Below, in pieces: positions 1 to 8,297 of a stretch of 64,000 bases of DNA. Source of the DNA: Lachnospiraceae bacterium (GTDB lineage Bacteria > Bacillota > Clostridia > Lachnospirales > Lachnospiraceae); NCBI GenBank assembly GCA_031272185.1, contig JAISUG010000056.1, positions 1 to 64,000 on the forward strand, given 5' to 3'. The position numbers and the translations under genes are program-made. The notes beneath the pieces were generated by a model. It ran no database searches. It worked only from the letters and a program-made list of their open reading frames with translations, and was not told the origin of the DNA. Position 1 is the stretch's first letter; each line of letters opens with the position of its first letter.

Positions 1-93
1 TCCAAAACCAACGACCTGGCCATAGCCGATGCGGCCATCGCAGTCAAGACGGAGATAGAGAAGCTGAGGGAACAGATACAAAACATCGAGTAA
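1..93 (+). CDS. yicC: YicC family protein, C-terminal fragment
   Basis: The first 30 codons run in frame from base 1 to a TAA at 91-93 and give a short acidic helix ending in REQIQNIE. That ending, and the SKTNDLAIAD stretch before it, match the conserved C-terminus of the YicC/YloC family, a stress-linked protein reported to act as an endoribonuclease. Location directly upstream of gmk and rpoZ is the usual Firmicute order and supports the call. Only the last part of the gene lies in the window, so catalytic residues cannot be checked. Confidence 0.75.
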   Translation, partial: SKTNDLAIADAAIAVKTEIEKLREQIQNIE

Positions 94-107
94 TACTTGG
101 GTCGCAA

Positions 108-349
108 GGACATGCGCTGCGTGCTCGTACGCAGATGCGTGTGCTCATGACCCATAAAGGCTATGAGGAAGTAGCCCGACAGGGCGGATTCCGAATGGAT
201 GTCAGGGTGGTGGGAGCGCGCAGCGCGCAGCAATCCGTAGTATTACTCGTACCGAGCAAGAGGACATGCGCTGCGTGCTTGCACGCAGGCGCACGTGGTT
301 GCGAACCGCACATACATGAGGAAGTAGCCCGACAGGGCGGATTCCGAAT
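108..349. repeat. Two-copy direct repeat between yicC and gmk
   Basis: The 277-bp gap between yicC and gmk holds two diverged copies of a block about 90 bp long and offset by about 154 bp. An 18-bp segment is identical at 108-125 and 262-279, and a 34-bp segment is identical at 163-196 and 316-349. Sequence between these anchors has drifted. Small open frames across it are a by-product of the repeat. In many relatives a remA/DUF370 gene sits here; none is visible. Confidence 0.85.
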
Positions 350-373
350 AGGCTTAGGGATGATGGGGGTGTG

Positions 374-1006
374 ATGGGAAGACGTGGTGTTTTGGCCGTG
401 GTTTCGGGGTTTTCCGGGGCGGGCAAGGGTACGGTCACGAAGCGGTTGGCGGCGCGGTATGGGCAGTACGCACTTTCCGTGTCGGCGACCACCAGGGAGC
501 CCCGCGCCGGGGAATCGGAGGGGGTGGAATACTTTTTCGTGAGCCCCCGGCGGTTCGAGGAGATGCGCGTGGCCGGGGATTTCCTGGAAAGCGCCACCTA
601 CGTGTCACATTCCTATGGCACGCCGCGCAGTTACGTGCTGGACCAGATGGCCCAGGGCAAAGACGTGATATTGGAGATCGAACTCCAGGGCGCCATGCAG
701 GTGAAGAAGCAGATGCCGGAAGCGGTGCTGATATTCGTGCTGCCGCCGGATGCACGGGAACTGGCCAGACGCCTGGCGGGGCGGGGCACCGAGCCCAAGG
801 ATGTGGTGAAAGCCAGGTTGCAACGGGCCCTGGAAGAGGCCGAGGAGATGGACGCCTATGAGTATTTCGTGGTCAATGACGACGTGGAGCAGTGCGTGAG
901 CGACGTGCACACCCTCATCCAGAGCCAGCATTTCAGATACATACACAATGACGAGCTGCTGGACAGGCTGAAAGGGGAGCTGCGGGACGTGGCGGAGGCG
1001 CTGTGA
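374..1006 (+). CDS. gmk: Guanylate kinase
   Basis: Cytoplasmic enzyme that phosphorylates GMP to GDP with ATP, needed for GTP and dGTP supply. The 210-residue protein has the P-loop GFSGAGKG at about residues 12-19, the GMP-binding stretch SVSATTREPRAGE followed by GVEYFF, and the lid and C-terminal segments of bacterial Gmk. Length is normal and no insert is present, unlike many neighbours. ATG 374 is preferred; a GTG lies immediately before it at 371, and the ribosome site (GGGGGT at 365-370) is close and weak. It sits between yicC and rpoZ as in most Firmicutes. Confidence 0.95.
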   Translation: MGRRGVLAVVSGFSGAGKGTVTKRLAARYGQYALSVSATTREPRAGESEGVEYFFVSPRRFEEMRVAGDFLESATYVSHSYGTPRSYVLDQMAQGKDVILEIELQGAMQVKKQMPEAVLIFVLPPDARELARRLAGRGTEPKDVVKARLQRALEEAEEMDAYEYFVVNDDVEQCVSDVHTLIQSQHFRYIHNDELLDRLKGELRDVAEAL

Positions 1007-1016
1007 TGGCGAGGAT

Positions 1017-1258
1017 GACATGGCCGCCGCAAAGGCGGCCCGGCACAGCGACTGCAAGTTGCGAGTTGCGAGTTGCGAGTCAGGGTGGTTGCCGGGTGAC
1101 ATGGCCGCCGCAAAGGCGTCCCGGCACAGTGCCCGCAAGCTGCGAGTTGGGGTGGTTGCCGGGTGACATGGTCGCCGCAAAGGCGGTCCGGCACAGCACC
1201 GGCCGGCTGTTGCGGCCTGGGTGATTGTTTAGAAGACATGGCCGCCGCAAAGGCGGCT
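1017..1258. repeat. Four intergenic copies of a GC-rich hairpin repeat
   Basis: Between gmk and rpoZ the motif gacatggccgccgcaaaggc recurs at 1017, 1098, 1165 and 1235 (spacings 81, 67 and 70 bp), followed in three copies by a (c)ccggcacag-like segment. Copies 1 and 4 fold into GCCGCC/GGCGGC stems with a GCAAA loop; copy 2 loses part of the stem. A related sequence is at about 21040-21062. There is no T-run, so these are not intrinsic terminators. The repeats lie in the presumed gmk-rpoZ transcript. Confidence 0.8.
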
Positions 1259-1298
1259 GCGCATGACATGGGATGTGGATTGAGAGGAGAGTGCATAT

Positions 1299-1832
1299 AT
1301 GTTACATCCATCGTATACGGATTTGATGAAAGCGGTGAACAAGGACGTGGAGCCGGGGGAGGAGCCATTGGTGCAGAGCCGGTACTCCATCGTCATCGCG
1401 GCGGCGAAGCGGGCCAGGCAGCTGGTGACCGGGGACGACGCTTTGGTCAACGCCCCCATGGGCAAGAAGCCGCTGTCGGTGGCCATCGACGAGCTGTACC
1501 ACTCGAAAGTGACCATCGTGGGGGATGAAGAGTTCTATGACGGCGAGAACTACGGCGAAGGCGGCTATGACGGCGAGAGCTTCGAATCCGACGACGGCTA
1601 CGGCGCCGAGGGCGGGATGGAAGCCATGGACGCAGCATCCGAGGTCAGAGGCGCTGTCGGTGGCGGCGCCGTTGCAGCCGACAAGGGCCAGCAGGCCGAC
1701 AGTGGCGGGATTGCAGATGGCACAGGGTCATCCGACATAGGCGCCCAAGTGGCCGCAGGGGATGAGGACAGCTCTGATGACACCTACGGTGCGGATGGCG
1801 CAGATCCCGACGACGCCGGGGCCGGCCGATGA
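1299..1832 (+). CDS. rpoZ: RNA polymerase omega subunit with long acidic tail
   Basis: Omega helps assemble and stabilise beta-prime in RNA polymerase. Residues 1-80 carry the family signature: MLHPSYTDLMKAV, SRYSIVIAAAKRARQLV, and KPLSVAIDELYHSKV. Bacterial omega is usually 60-100 residues; here it is 177. The extra 95 residues are low-complexity, rich in Gly, Asp, Glu, Ala and Ser, and resemble no domain. ATG 1299 follows a good AGAGGAGAG site. The stop overlaps the rimO start as ATGA (1829-1832), so the two are probably translationally coupled. The tail is real coding sequence in the sense that the frame stays open to the overlap; whether it has a function is unknown. Confidence 0.93.
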   Translation: MLHPSYTDLMKAVNKDVEPGEEPLVQSRYSIVIAAAKRARQLVTGDDALVNAPMGKKPLSVAIDELYHSKVTIVGDEEFYDGENYGEGGYDGESFESDDGYGAEGGMEAMDAASEVRGAVGGGAVAADKGQQADSGGIADGTGSSDIGAQVAAGDEDSSDDTYGADGADPDDAGAGR

Positions 1833-3523
1833 AATTGGCCTGTGTGTCATTGGGCTGTGACAAAAACCTGGTGGACTCGGAACGCCTCCTGGGCACCCTC
1901 GGGGGGGAGGGTTTCACCTTTGACGACGTTCAGGGCGATACGGGCGGATGTGTCGGTGACGGTCCCCGTCGTCGTGCGGGTTTCACCTTGACCGACGACC
2001 TGGGCGAGGCGGACGTCATCCTGGTAAACACCTGCTGTTTCATCGGGCGGGCGAAGGAAGAGAGCATAAATGCGCTCCTTGACGCAGCTGGGTGGAAGGA
2101 GCGGGGGAAGTGCAGGGCGCTGGTGGCGGCGGGATGCCTGGCGCAGCGCTACCACGCGGAGATCCTGGAGGACATCCCGGAGGTGGATGCCATCGTGGGG
2201 CCGCATGCATATGGCAAGGTTTCGGGTGCTATCCGGCGCGCGCTGGCCGGGGAGAAAGTGGTGGAAGTCGCCATGCCCGGCGGATCCGGCCATATCGACG
2301 AACACGGCGCCGGTGTGAACGGCACCGACAGACACAGCACCGGCGGGCACGGCACCGATGTGCACAGCGGCGACGGACACAGCAGCGACGGACACGGCAC
2401 CGGCGGGTACAGCACCGATGTGTACGGCGGCGACGGACACGGCAGCGATGGACACAGCACCGGCGGGAACGGCACAGACGGCAAGGTGGCGGTCGGACCG
2501 ATCGGGGGCGTGCCTGGTGGCTGCGCACCAGGAAAGGTCCAAGTACCCAAGCGCATCCTCTCCACGGGCGGGCATTATGCGTACCTGAAGATAGCGGAAG
2601 GATGCGACAAACACTGCACGTATTGCGTCATCCCATCTTTGCGGGGGCATTACCGCAGCGCGCCATTGGAAGAATTGGTGGAAGAAGCCCGCACTTTGGC
2701 CGCCGGCGGTGTCAAGGAATTGATCTTGGTGGCACAGGAGACCACGGTTTACGGGCTGGACCTGTATGGCGATAAACGGCTCCCAGCACTGCTTAGGGCG
2801 CTGGCGGCGGTAGACGGCATATACTGGATACGGCTGCTGTACTGTTATCCCGAGGAAATCACGGATGAGCTGTTGGATGTGATGGCGGGCGAGCCAAAGA
2901 TCTGCCATTACCTGGATATCCCGATCCAACATGCGTCCGACAAGATATTGAAACTCATGGGGCGGCGGACCGACTCCGAGTCGCTGCGCCGGGTCATCCG
3001 TAAGGCACGGGAGGCCGTCCCGGACATATGCCTGCGCACCACGCTTATAAGCGGTTTCCCATCGGAGACGGAGGAAGACCACCAGGCTTCCATGGGGTTC
3101 GTGCGGGAGATGCGCTTTGACAGATTGGGCGTGTTCGCATATTCCAGGGAAGAGGGCACACCGGCGGCCATGATGCCGGGACAGGTGCCCGAGCGGCTGA
3201 AACAAAAGCGCAGACGGGAGCTCATGAGGCTGCAGCAGGGCATTTCCAAGGAGATTTCACGGGGGATGGTGGGGCGAAAACTGCAGGTGTTTGCGGAAGG
3301 CGAGATGGATGACGGCCGATGGGTGGGCCGCACCTACCGCGACGCACCGGAAGTGGACGGGCGGATCGTGTTCAGGGTTGCGAAGGATGCTTCTGCCACA
3401 GGGACATTGCTTACAAGCCCACCGCATGCAGATGGGGAAGGCGGGGATTTCGTGTGGGTGCGGGTGACGGGCGCCGGTGCATATGATCTGAAAGGGGAAG
3501 TGTGGGATGAACCTACCAAATAA
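1829..3523 (+). CDS. rimO: Ribosomal protein S12 methylthiotransferase RimO, with inserts
   Basis: Radical-SAM enzyme that adds a methylthio group to an aspartate of ribosomal protein S12. The N-terminal UPF0004 domain has its three cluster cysteines at about residues 10, 69 and 103; the radical-SAM motif CDKHCTYC has cysteines at 259, 263 and 266; a TRAM domain closes the protein. Total length is 564 residues against about 440 normally. Most of the excess is a His/Gly/Asp/Ser/Thr-rich insert at about residues 151-238, between the two cluster domains, built from units of exactly 60 bp starting near 2341, 2401 and 2461. A smaller insert at about 31-50 duplicates a GFT..DD motif. The 3' end overlaps pgsA by 17 bp. 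Confidence 0.95.
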   Translation: MKLACVSLGCDKNLVDSERLLGTLGGEGFTFDDVQGDTGGCVGDGPRRRAGFTLTDDLGEADVILVNTCCFIGRAKEESINALLDAAGWKERGKCRALVAAGCLAQRYHAEILEDIPEVDAIVGPHAYGKVSGAIRRALAGEKVVEVAMPGGSGHIDEHGAGVNGTDRHSTGGHGTDVHSGDGHSSDGHGTGGYSTDVYGGDGHGSDGHSTGGNGTDGKVAVGPIGGVPGGCAPGKVQVPKRILSTGGHYAYLKIAEGCDKHCTYCVIPSLRGHYRSAPLEELVEEARTLAAGGVKELILVAQETTVYGLDLYGDKRLPALLRALAAVDGIYWIRLLYCYPEEITDELLDVMAGEPKICHYLDIPIQHASDKILKLMGRRTDSESLRRVIRKAREAVPDICLRTTLISGFPSETEEDHQASMGFVREMRFDRLGVFAYSREEGTPAAMMPGQVPERLKQKRRRELMRLQQGISKEISRGMVGRKLQVFAEGEMDDGRWVGRTYRDAPEVDGRIVFRVAKDASATGTLLTSPPHADGEGGDFVWVRVTGAGAYDLKGEVWDEPTK

Positions 3524-4043
3524 GCTGACCATCCTGCGCATCCTGATGATACCGTTTTTCGTGGCGTTCCTGCTGTGGCAAGGGGGGGCGCTTTATGTGT
3601 GCAGGGTGGCGGCTGCGGGTATTTTCGCCGTCGCCTGCCTGACGGACACGCTGGACGGGTGGATCGCCCGCAAGTATGGGCTGGTGACCAATTTCGGCAA
3701 GTTCATGGACCCGCTGGCGGACAAACTGCTGGTGTGTGCGGCATTGGTGGGGCTGGTATCATTGGGGCTGGCGCCCGCTTGGGTGGTGATCGTCATCATC
3801 AGCCGGGAGTTCGTGATCAGCGGTTTCCGCCTGGTGGCCAGCGACAAAGGCGTGGTCATCGCCGCGGGGGTCTGGGGCAAATTGAAAACTGTGTTCCAGA
3901 TGGCCGCGGTGATACTCCTGGTGCTGCCGATGGGCATTTCCCAGATCGCAGGGCAGATATGCCTGTGGGTGGCCCTGGCACTTACCATCATATCGCTGGT
4001 GGAGTACATATGGAAGAACCGGGACGTGCTGGCGGAAGGCTGA
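3507..4043 (+). CDS. pgsA: CDP-diacylglycerol-glycerol-3-phosphate 3-phosphatidyltransferase
   Basis: Membrane enzyme making phosphatidylglycerophosphate from CDP-diacylglycerol and glycerol-3-phosphate, the committed step to phosphatidylglycerol. The 178-residue protein begins MNLPNKLTILRILMIP and carries the complete CDP-alcohol phosphotransferase motif: Asp50-Gly51, Ala54-Arg55, Gly64, Asp68 and Asp72. Several hydrophobic segments follow, as expected for the family. Size is standard. It overlaps the end of rimO by 17 bp and precedes cinA, an order common in Firmicutes. Confidence 0.95.
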   Translation: MNLPNKLTILRILMIPFFVAFLLWQGGALYVCRVAAAGIFAVACLTDTLDGWIARKYGLVTNFGKFMDPLADKLLVCAALVGLVSLGLAPAWVVIVIISREFVISGFRLVASDKGVVIAAGVWGKLKTVFQMAAVILLVLPMGISQIAGQICLWVALALTIISLVEYIWKNRDVLAEG

Positions 4044-4058
4044 GCGCCGTGGCGCCTC

Positions 4059-4163
4059 ACCTGGAGAGATGGGTCATCGGCATGGTGCGGGTAACCTGGA
4101 GAGATGGGTCACCGGCATGGTGCGGGTAACCTGGAGAGATGGGTCACCGGCAGTGTGCGGGGC
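4059..4163. repeat. 35-bp tandem repeat, three copies
   Basis: Downstream of pgsA a unit beginning acctggagagatgggtca starts at 4059, 4094 and 4129, exactly 35 bp apart, with only a few differences. A degenerate fourth part follows to about 4198. It fills most of the gap to cinA. No terminator or promoter is apparent. Confidence 0.9.
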
Positions 4164-4266
4164 GCCGGCAGAGGCGGATCACCGGCATGGTGCGCCTCAC
4201 TGATTGCGGTTTATGGCGAGTAAGCTACGGATAACACAGATAGAGATATACATCAGGGAGGCGGAT

Positions 4267-5742
4267 ATGATAGCGGAGATAGTGACGGTCGGGACGGAAA
4301 TCCTGATGGGGAACATTGTAAATACCAACGCCCAATACCTGGCGGAGCAGTGTGCGCTCCTGGGGTTGGTGATGCAGTACCAGTCGGTGGTGGGGGACAA
4401 CCACGACCGGATGCTGGAAACTATCAAGACTGCCCTGGGGCGCGCGGATGTGGTGCTCCTGACGGGGGGGCTGGGGCCTACGGAGGATGACATGACCAAA
4501 GAGGTCTGCGCCGAGGCCATGGGTTTCACGCTGGTGGAGGACCCCCACACCAGGGCATTGCTCACGTCCTACATGCAGGGTGCGGTGTTCCGTGTCATCC
4601 CGCAAAACAATTGGAAACAGGCATTGGTGCCGGAGGGCGCCACGGTGCTTGACAATTCCAACGGCACCGCGCCGGGGTTGATCATGGAAAGAGATGGCAA
4701 GATTGCCGTCCTGATGCCAGGACCGCCCAATGAGCTGATCCCGATGTTCGAGAACCAGGTGCGCCCCGTCCTGCAGGCACGCCAGCCGGAGGTGCTGCGT
4801 TCTGTCATGGTGAAAGTCTGCGGGGTGGGCGAGAGCGCATTGGAGCAGCAGCTGCTGGACATGATCGACGCCCAGACCAACCCCACCATCGCCACATACG
4901 CCAAGACAGGGGAGGTGCATTTGCGCGTCACGGCGAAGGCTTCCGGTGAGGAAGAGGCAAAAAAGCTCATCAAACCGGTGGTTAAGGAGATAAAGAGCCG
5001 CCTTAAAGAGCATGTATACACCATCAAAGAGGAGGAAACCCTGGAAATGGTGGTGGTGCAGCTGCTGGAAAAGCATGGGCTTACACTGTCAACCGCCGAG
5101 TCTTGCACCGGGGGGCTGCTCTCGGCCAGAATCGTCAGCGTGCCGGGGGCTTCCGAGGTGTTCAAGGAGGGGTTCGTCACATACTCCAACAAAGCGAAAC
5201 GCAAGACACTGGACGTGAACAAAGGCGACTTGAAGAAGTATGGGGCGGTGAGCGAGGAAGTGGCGAAGCAGATGGCGGTGGGCGGCGTGTTCGCCGCGGA
5301 TTCCGATGTGTGCGTGTCCGTCACGGGGATCGCCGGGCCGGGGGGCGCCACCGAGGACAAGCCCGTGGGGCTGGTATACATCGGCTGCTATATGGATGAC
5401 AAGGTGCAGGTGGAAAAGTACCAGTTTAGGGGCAACCGCAACAAGATCCGGGAGCAGGCGGTGGTCAAAGCGCTGGATCTGCTGCGGCGCAGTATCATTG
5501 TCCGGTACGAGAAAGACGATAAAGACTCGAAGAACGACCAGGCAGCCGGCACTGAAGCGGCGGGGAAGGCCGACAAAACATATAGGGCTGAGAAGTCTGC
5601 CAAAACTGACAAGACAGACAAATCCGACAAGTCCGATAAAATCTATAAAACAGACAAAGCCGACAAGTCCGACAAAAAAGACAAAACGGACAAAATCGAT
5701 AAACACGGAAAGGGAGACAAGGAAGGAAAAAGCAGGGGTTGA
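4267..5742 (+). CDS. cinA: CinA family protein (nicotinamide-nucleotide amidohydrolase) with Lys/Asp tail
   Basis: The N-terminal MoCF-like domain begins MIAEIVTVGTEILMGNIVN and has the GGLGPTEDDMTKE loop. The C-terminal PncC-type deamidase domain carries AESCTGG at about residues 277-283; that domain converts nicotinamide mononucleotide to the acid form in pyridine-nucleotide salvage. Start ATG 4267 is chosen because it gives the family N-terminus and follows AGGGAGG at 4254-4260; an upstream in-frame start at 4204 would add 21 unrelated residues. About 65 residues after the last conserved segment form a repetitive tail of Lys, Asp, Ser and Thr (DKSDK, DKTDK units) absent from normal CinA of about 415 residues. 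Confidence 0.93.
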   Translation: MIAEIVTVGTEILMGNIVNTNAQYLAEQCALLGLVMQYQSVVGDNHDRMLETIKTALGRADVVLLTGGLGPTEDDMTKEVCAEAMGFTLVEDPHTRALLTSYMQGAVFRVIPQNNWKQALVPEGATVLDNSNGTAPGLIMERDGKIAVLMPGPPNELIPMFENQVRPVLQARQPEVLRSVMVKVCGVGESALEQQLLDMIDAQTNPTIATYAKTGEVHLRVTAKASGEEEAKKLIKPVVKEIKSRLKEHVYTIKEEETLEMVVVQLLEKHGLTLSTAESCTGGLLSARIVSVPGASEVFKEGFVTYSNKAKRKTLDVNKGDLKKYGAVSEEVAKQMAVGGVFAADSDVCVSVTGIAGPGGATEDKPVGLVYIGCYMDDKVQVEKYQFRGNRNKIREQAVVKALDLLRRSIIVRYEKDDKDSKNDQAAGTEAAGKADKTYRAEKSAKTDKTDKSDKSDKIYKTDKADKSDKKDKTDKIDKHGKGDKEGKSRG

Positions 5743-5789
5743 CGATAGGTGTTGCGCAAATGACGACAACAGGGACAAGGGCGTAGGGC

Positions 5790-6935
5790 ATGGCGGTGGT
5801 TTTCCTGATCCTCAAAATCTTGGGATGGGCGCTGGCGGGGGTGGTGGGGCTGTTGCTCCTGGCCATCCTGTTGCTGGTGGTGGTGCCGGTGCGTTATAGG
5901 ATTAATGCCCAGGGCGGAAAAGATGACCCACCCCAGGGGTTGCTGCGGGTCACATGGCTCCTGCACATCGTGTCATTTCGGTTGGAATATGGGCCAATAG
6001 CTGTGTCCGGCAAAGAGTCCGGACCCGGTGGCGCCGTTCACGGTCCGCGCATTGACGGCAGGCGGAGTACCGAGCGGGGGCAAGTAAGCAGGGCGATGCC
6101 GGACGGTCAAGAGGAAGAGAAGCTCCGGTTCGTCCTGCGCATCTTCGGGTTCCCGCTGTTTCGGTCTGATGCGGGGGAAAGGCAAGGAAAGGCTGGAGGC
6201 AAAGGAGAGTCGGGTAGCGAAAGAGAGACGGGCAGCGAAGGAAAGGCCGACGGCGAAGGAAAGGCCTGCGGCGAAGGAGAGACGGACATCGAAGGAAAGG
6301 CCGGCGGCGAAAGAGAGACGGGCAGCGAAGGAAAGGCCAGCGGCGAAAGAGAGACGGGCAGCGAAGGGGAGGCCGGAGGCGAAAGAGAGACGATAAAAAA
6401 AAGGAAAGCGGCAAGCGATGCACAGACAGAGGCATCGAGCGACAAAGATACATTATATAGTATAGAAGAAACGGGCACCAAGAAGCCCGAAGAGGCGGTT
6501 GAAACAAGCACCAAGAAGCCGGGAAATGCTGCGGATACCGGCATCCGGGCTTCTTTCCATAAAATCCAGGCTCGTTTAGATACGGTGAGGGATGCATTCC
6601 TGTCGCCGGAAAACCGCAAAGTCATCGCATGGCTGTGGTCCGTCACCAAGCGGTTGTTGCGGCACATCGCACCCAGGGGCGGCGGCGGTGAGGTGGTGTT
6701 CGGGTTTGACGACCCTTACACTACGGGGCAGGCGGCGGCTGTGTGCGGTGCATTGTTTGGCTTCATACCGCGCAAAATGAAGATCGTCCCGCTTTTTGAC
6801 AGGGAAGCGATGCATGGGGACGTGAACCTGCGGGGGCGTCTGTATGCGGGCTATACACTGTGGTGGGCATTCAAGGTGTACAGGGACAAAGAGGTGCGGC
6901 GGTTCATCAAGCAGGTGCGGGCGCTGGCGGGTTGA
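5790..6935 (+). CDS. DUF2953 membrane-anchored protein with large repeat insert
   Basis: One strong N-terminal membrane segment (about residues 2-33, Leu/Val-rich) is followed by VPVRYRINAQ and a short beta-rich stretch, then by the conserved C-terminal half (FGFDDPYTTGQAAAVCG, LRGRLYAGYTL) typical of DUF2953 proteins of sporulating Clostridia and Bacilli. Their role is unknown. Residues about 130-250 are an insert of Gly/Glu/Arg/Lys units (EGKAGGERETGSEG pattern) that changes to Lys/Thr/Glu-rich sequence near its end. Relatives are about 220 residues; this one is 381. It lies 47 bp after cinA and before ytfJ, which is also a common pairing. Confidence 0.8.
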   Translation: MAVVFLILKILGWALAGVVGLLLLAILLLVVVPVRYRINAQGGKDDPPQGLLRVTWLLHIVSFRLEYGPIAVSGKESGPGGAVHGPRIDGRRSTERGQVSRAMPDGQEEEKLRFVLRIFGFPLFRSDAGERQGKAGGKGESGSERETGSEGKADGEGKACGEGETDIEGKAGGERETGSEGKASGERETGSEGEAGGERETIKKRKAASDAQTEASSDKDTLYSIEETGTKKPEEAVETSTKKPGNAADTGIRASFHKIQARLDTVRDAFLSPENRKVIAWLWSVTKRLLRHIAPRGGGGEVVFGFDDPYTTGQAAAVCGALFGFIPRKMKIVPLFDREAMHGDVNLRGRLYAGYTLWWAFKVYRDKEVRRFIKQVRALAG

Positions 6936-6947
6936 ACCAAGAATGCG

Positions 6948-7100
6948 CTGAACCGGGGGTGCAGTGAATCGTAGGTGCAGTGAACCGGGGGTACGGTGAA
7001 TCGTGGTGCAGTGAATCGGGGTTGCAGTGAATCGGGGGTGCAGTGAATCGGGGGTACGGTGAATCAGGAGTGCGATGAACCAATGATGCGCTGAATCGTG
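6948..7100. repeat. 16-bp tandem repeat, about ten copies
   Basis: A gtgaatcgggggtgca-like unit recurs nearly every 16 bp (starts near 6948, 6964, 6980, 6996, 7011, 7027, 7043, 7059, 7075, 7091). It fills the whole gap between the DUF2953 gene and ytfJ and stops just before the ytfJ ribosome site. Confidence 0.9.
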
Positions 7101-7112
7101 ATCGGAGGGTAT

Positions 7113-7547
7113 ATGGCTGAGAAGAGTTTTGCGGAGACTGCGGCGGCATTGTTCCAGGGGATGGAGAAATTCGTGAGTTCCAAGACGGTGGTGGGGGAGA
7201 CCATACAGGTGGGCGACGCCTATGTCATCCCGTTGGTGGAGGTGTCCTGCGGCATGGGCACAGGGTCATTCGGGGAGAATGCCAAGAGCAGCAGCGGGGG
7301 GGGTATGGGCACGAAGATCACCCCAAGTGCGGTGCTGGTGGTGCAAAACGGCATGACCCGACTCATCAACATCAAGAACCAGAACACCGTGAACAAGGTG
7401 TTGGACATGGTTCCGGACATCGTGAACAAGATCTCCGGGGGCAAAGTGCAGCTGGGTGGCGGCGTGGACGAGGAAGCGCTCAAGAAAGCGCAGGAGACTG
7501 CGGACGAACTGGCCAAGGGGCAGACGGGCGAGACTCCCCCTGCCTGA
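7113..7547 (+). CDS. ytfJ: GerW family sporulation protein YtfJ
   Basis: The 144-residue protein matches YtfJ/GerW: GETIQVGDAYVIPLVEVSCG, then a Gly-rich loop, ITPSAVLVVQNG and a C-terminal VLDMVPDIVNKI segment. In Bacillus GerW is made in the forespore and needed for normal germination, so the gene suggests an endospore-forming lineage. ATG 7113 follows GGAGGG at 7104-7109. A GTG at 7098 in the same frame would add five residues and lacks a ribosome site. Its position after the DUF2953 gene is typical. Confidence 0.92.
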   Translation: MAEKSFAETAAALFQGMEKFVSSKTVVGETIQVGDAYVIPLVEVSCGMGTGSFGENAKSSSGGGMGTKITPSAVLVVQNGMTRLINIKNQNTVNKVLDMVPDIVNKISGGKVQLGGGVDEEALKKAQETADELAKGQTGETPPA

Positions 7548-7579
7548 ATACCACCTGTTTTGAGGATGTTGCACGGATC

Positions 7580-7622
7580 AAAAAGACTCCAAGCTACGCA
7601 GCAATATGCGTGTGCTTGGAGT
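7580..7622 (-). terminator. Intrinsic terminator of rpmB
   Basis: On the minus strand a long stem is formed by 7586-7594 pairing with 7614-7622 and extended by the inner segments around 7595-7613. It is followed by five T residues (AAAAA at 7580-7584 on the plus strand). This sits 56 bp beyond the rpmB stop. The plus strand has no T-run after the stem, so the signal is for rpmB only. Confidence 0.8.
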
Positions 7623-7628
7623 TCTCTC

Positions 7629-7681
7629 ACGATGATCTCTCGATCACGATGATCTCACGATCACGATGATCTCTCGATCAC
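7629..7681. repeat. About 20-bp tandem repeat at the rpmB 3' end
   Basis: Three near-identical copies of cacgatgatctctcgat lie end to end between the terminator stem and the rpmB stop; the last copy overlaps the stop codon itself. Confidence 0.8.
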
Positions 7682-7863
7682 GCCCGCTCCACCAGGCCCG
7701 AACGCAGGCAGGATGTACAGACGTACATCTTCTTTGCGCCGCCGTCGGTTTTCACGCGGACGGACTTGATGTTTGGCTTCCACATCTTGTTGGACCTTCT
7801 ATGGGAATGACTGACTGCATTGCCAAAATGGACACCTTTGTTGCAAATCGAACACTTTGCCAT
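7678..7863 (-). CDS. rpmB: 50S ribosomal protein L28
   Basis: Large-subunit ribosomal protein of 61 residues with the family core NAVSHSHRRSNKMWKPN and the C-terminal VCTSCLRSG. Two CxxC pairs (CSIC near the N-terminus and CTSC) mark the zinc-binding C-plus form. The start is the ATG at 7863-7861, giving MAKCSICNKG, behind a strong AAGGAGGTG; an upstream in-frame GTG is less likely. It is transcribed alone and divergently from yloU, a standard arrangement in Firmicutes. Confidence 0.96.
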   Translation of the reverse strand: MAKCSICNKGVHFGNAVSHSHRRSNKMWKPNIKSVRVKTDGGAKKMYVCTSCLRSGLVERA

Positions 7864-7900
7864 GACCACACCTCCTTACACAGAATTACACGCAACGCCT

Positions 7901-7929
7901 ATCATAGCAGAAACCGCGACGTATTGCAA
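7901..7929 (-). promoter_or_regulatory. Sigma-A-type promoter of rpmB
   Basis: On the minus strand TTGCAA (plus-strand 7924-7929) is separated by 17 bp from TATGAT (7901-7906), 38 bp upstream of the rpmB start. Confidence 0.8.
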
Positions 7930-8009
7930 CCAGAAAATATGTTCGCAATAGGGAATAGGGCTAATAAAACCTGCAATCCGGCTTGCGAAAAATTTAAAGC
8001 ATTATGCGA

Positions 8010-8038
8010 TAGACGAACCCTTTTGCGTGTGCTATAAT
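8010..8038 (+). promoter_or_regulatory. Sigma-A-type promoter of the yloU-fakA operon
   Basis: TAGACG at 8010-8015 and a perfect TATAAT at 8033-8038 are 17 bp apart. The promoter diverges from that of rpmB, about 80 bp away. It implies a leader of about 250 nt before yloU, most of it made of tandem repeats. Confidence 0.78.
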
Positions 8039-8049
8039 GGGGTTCGTGT

Positions 8050-8255
8050 GTTTTGCGGACCCGGGCGAGGTTGGTATCGCGTCGCTGTATGTGCGGGGGG
8101 CAGTAACGCATCGTTATGCGGGTTTGCGGCACCGGGCGAGGGTGGTATCGCGACGCTGTATGTGCGGGGGGCGGTAACGCATCGTTATACGGGCTTGCGG
8201 CACCGGGCGAAATGATGACATCGCGTCGCTGTGTGGGTTTTGCGGCACCGGTAAG
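8050..8255. repeat. 71-bp tandem repeat in the yloU leader
   Basis: A unit containing tgcggcaccgggcgagg and gtaacgcatcgttat recurs with cgggcg at 8062, 8133 and 8204, exactly 71 bp apart; a truncated fourth start is at about 8240. The repeats lie wholly inside the predicted 5' untranslated region. Confidence 0.9.
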
Positions 8256-8297
8256 AAATGATATCGGCGATATATGCCGGAAACGGAGGCGTCATCC

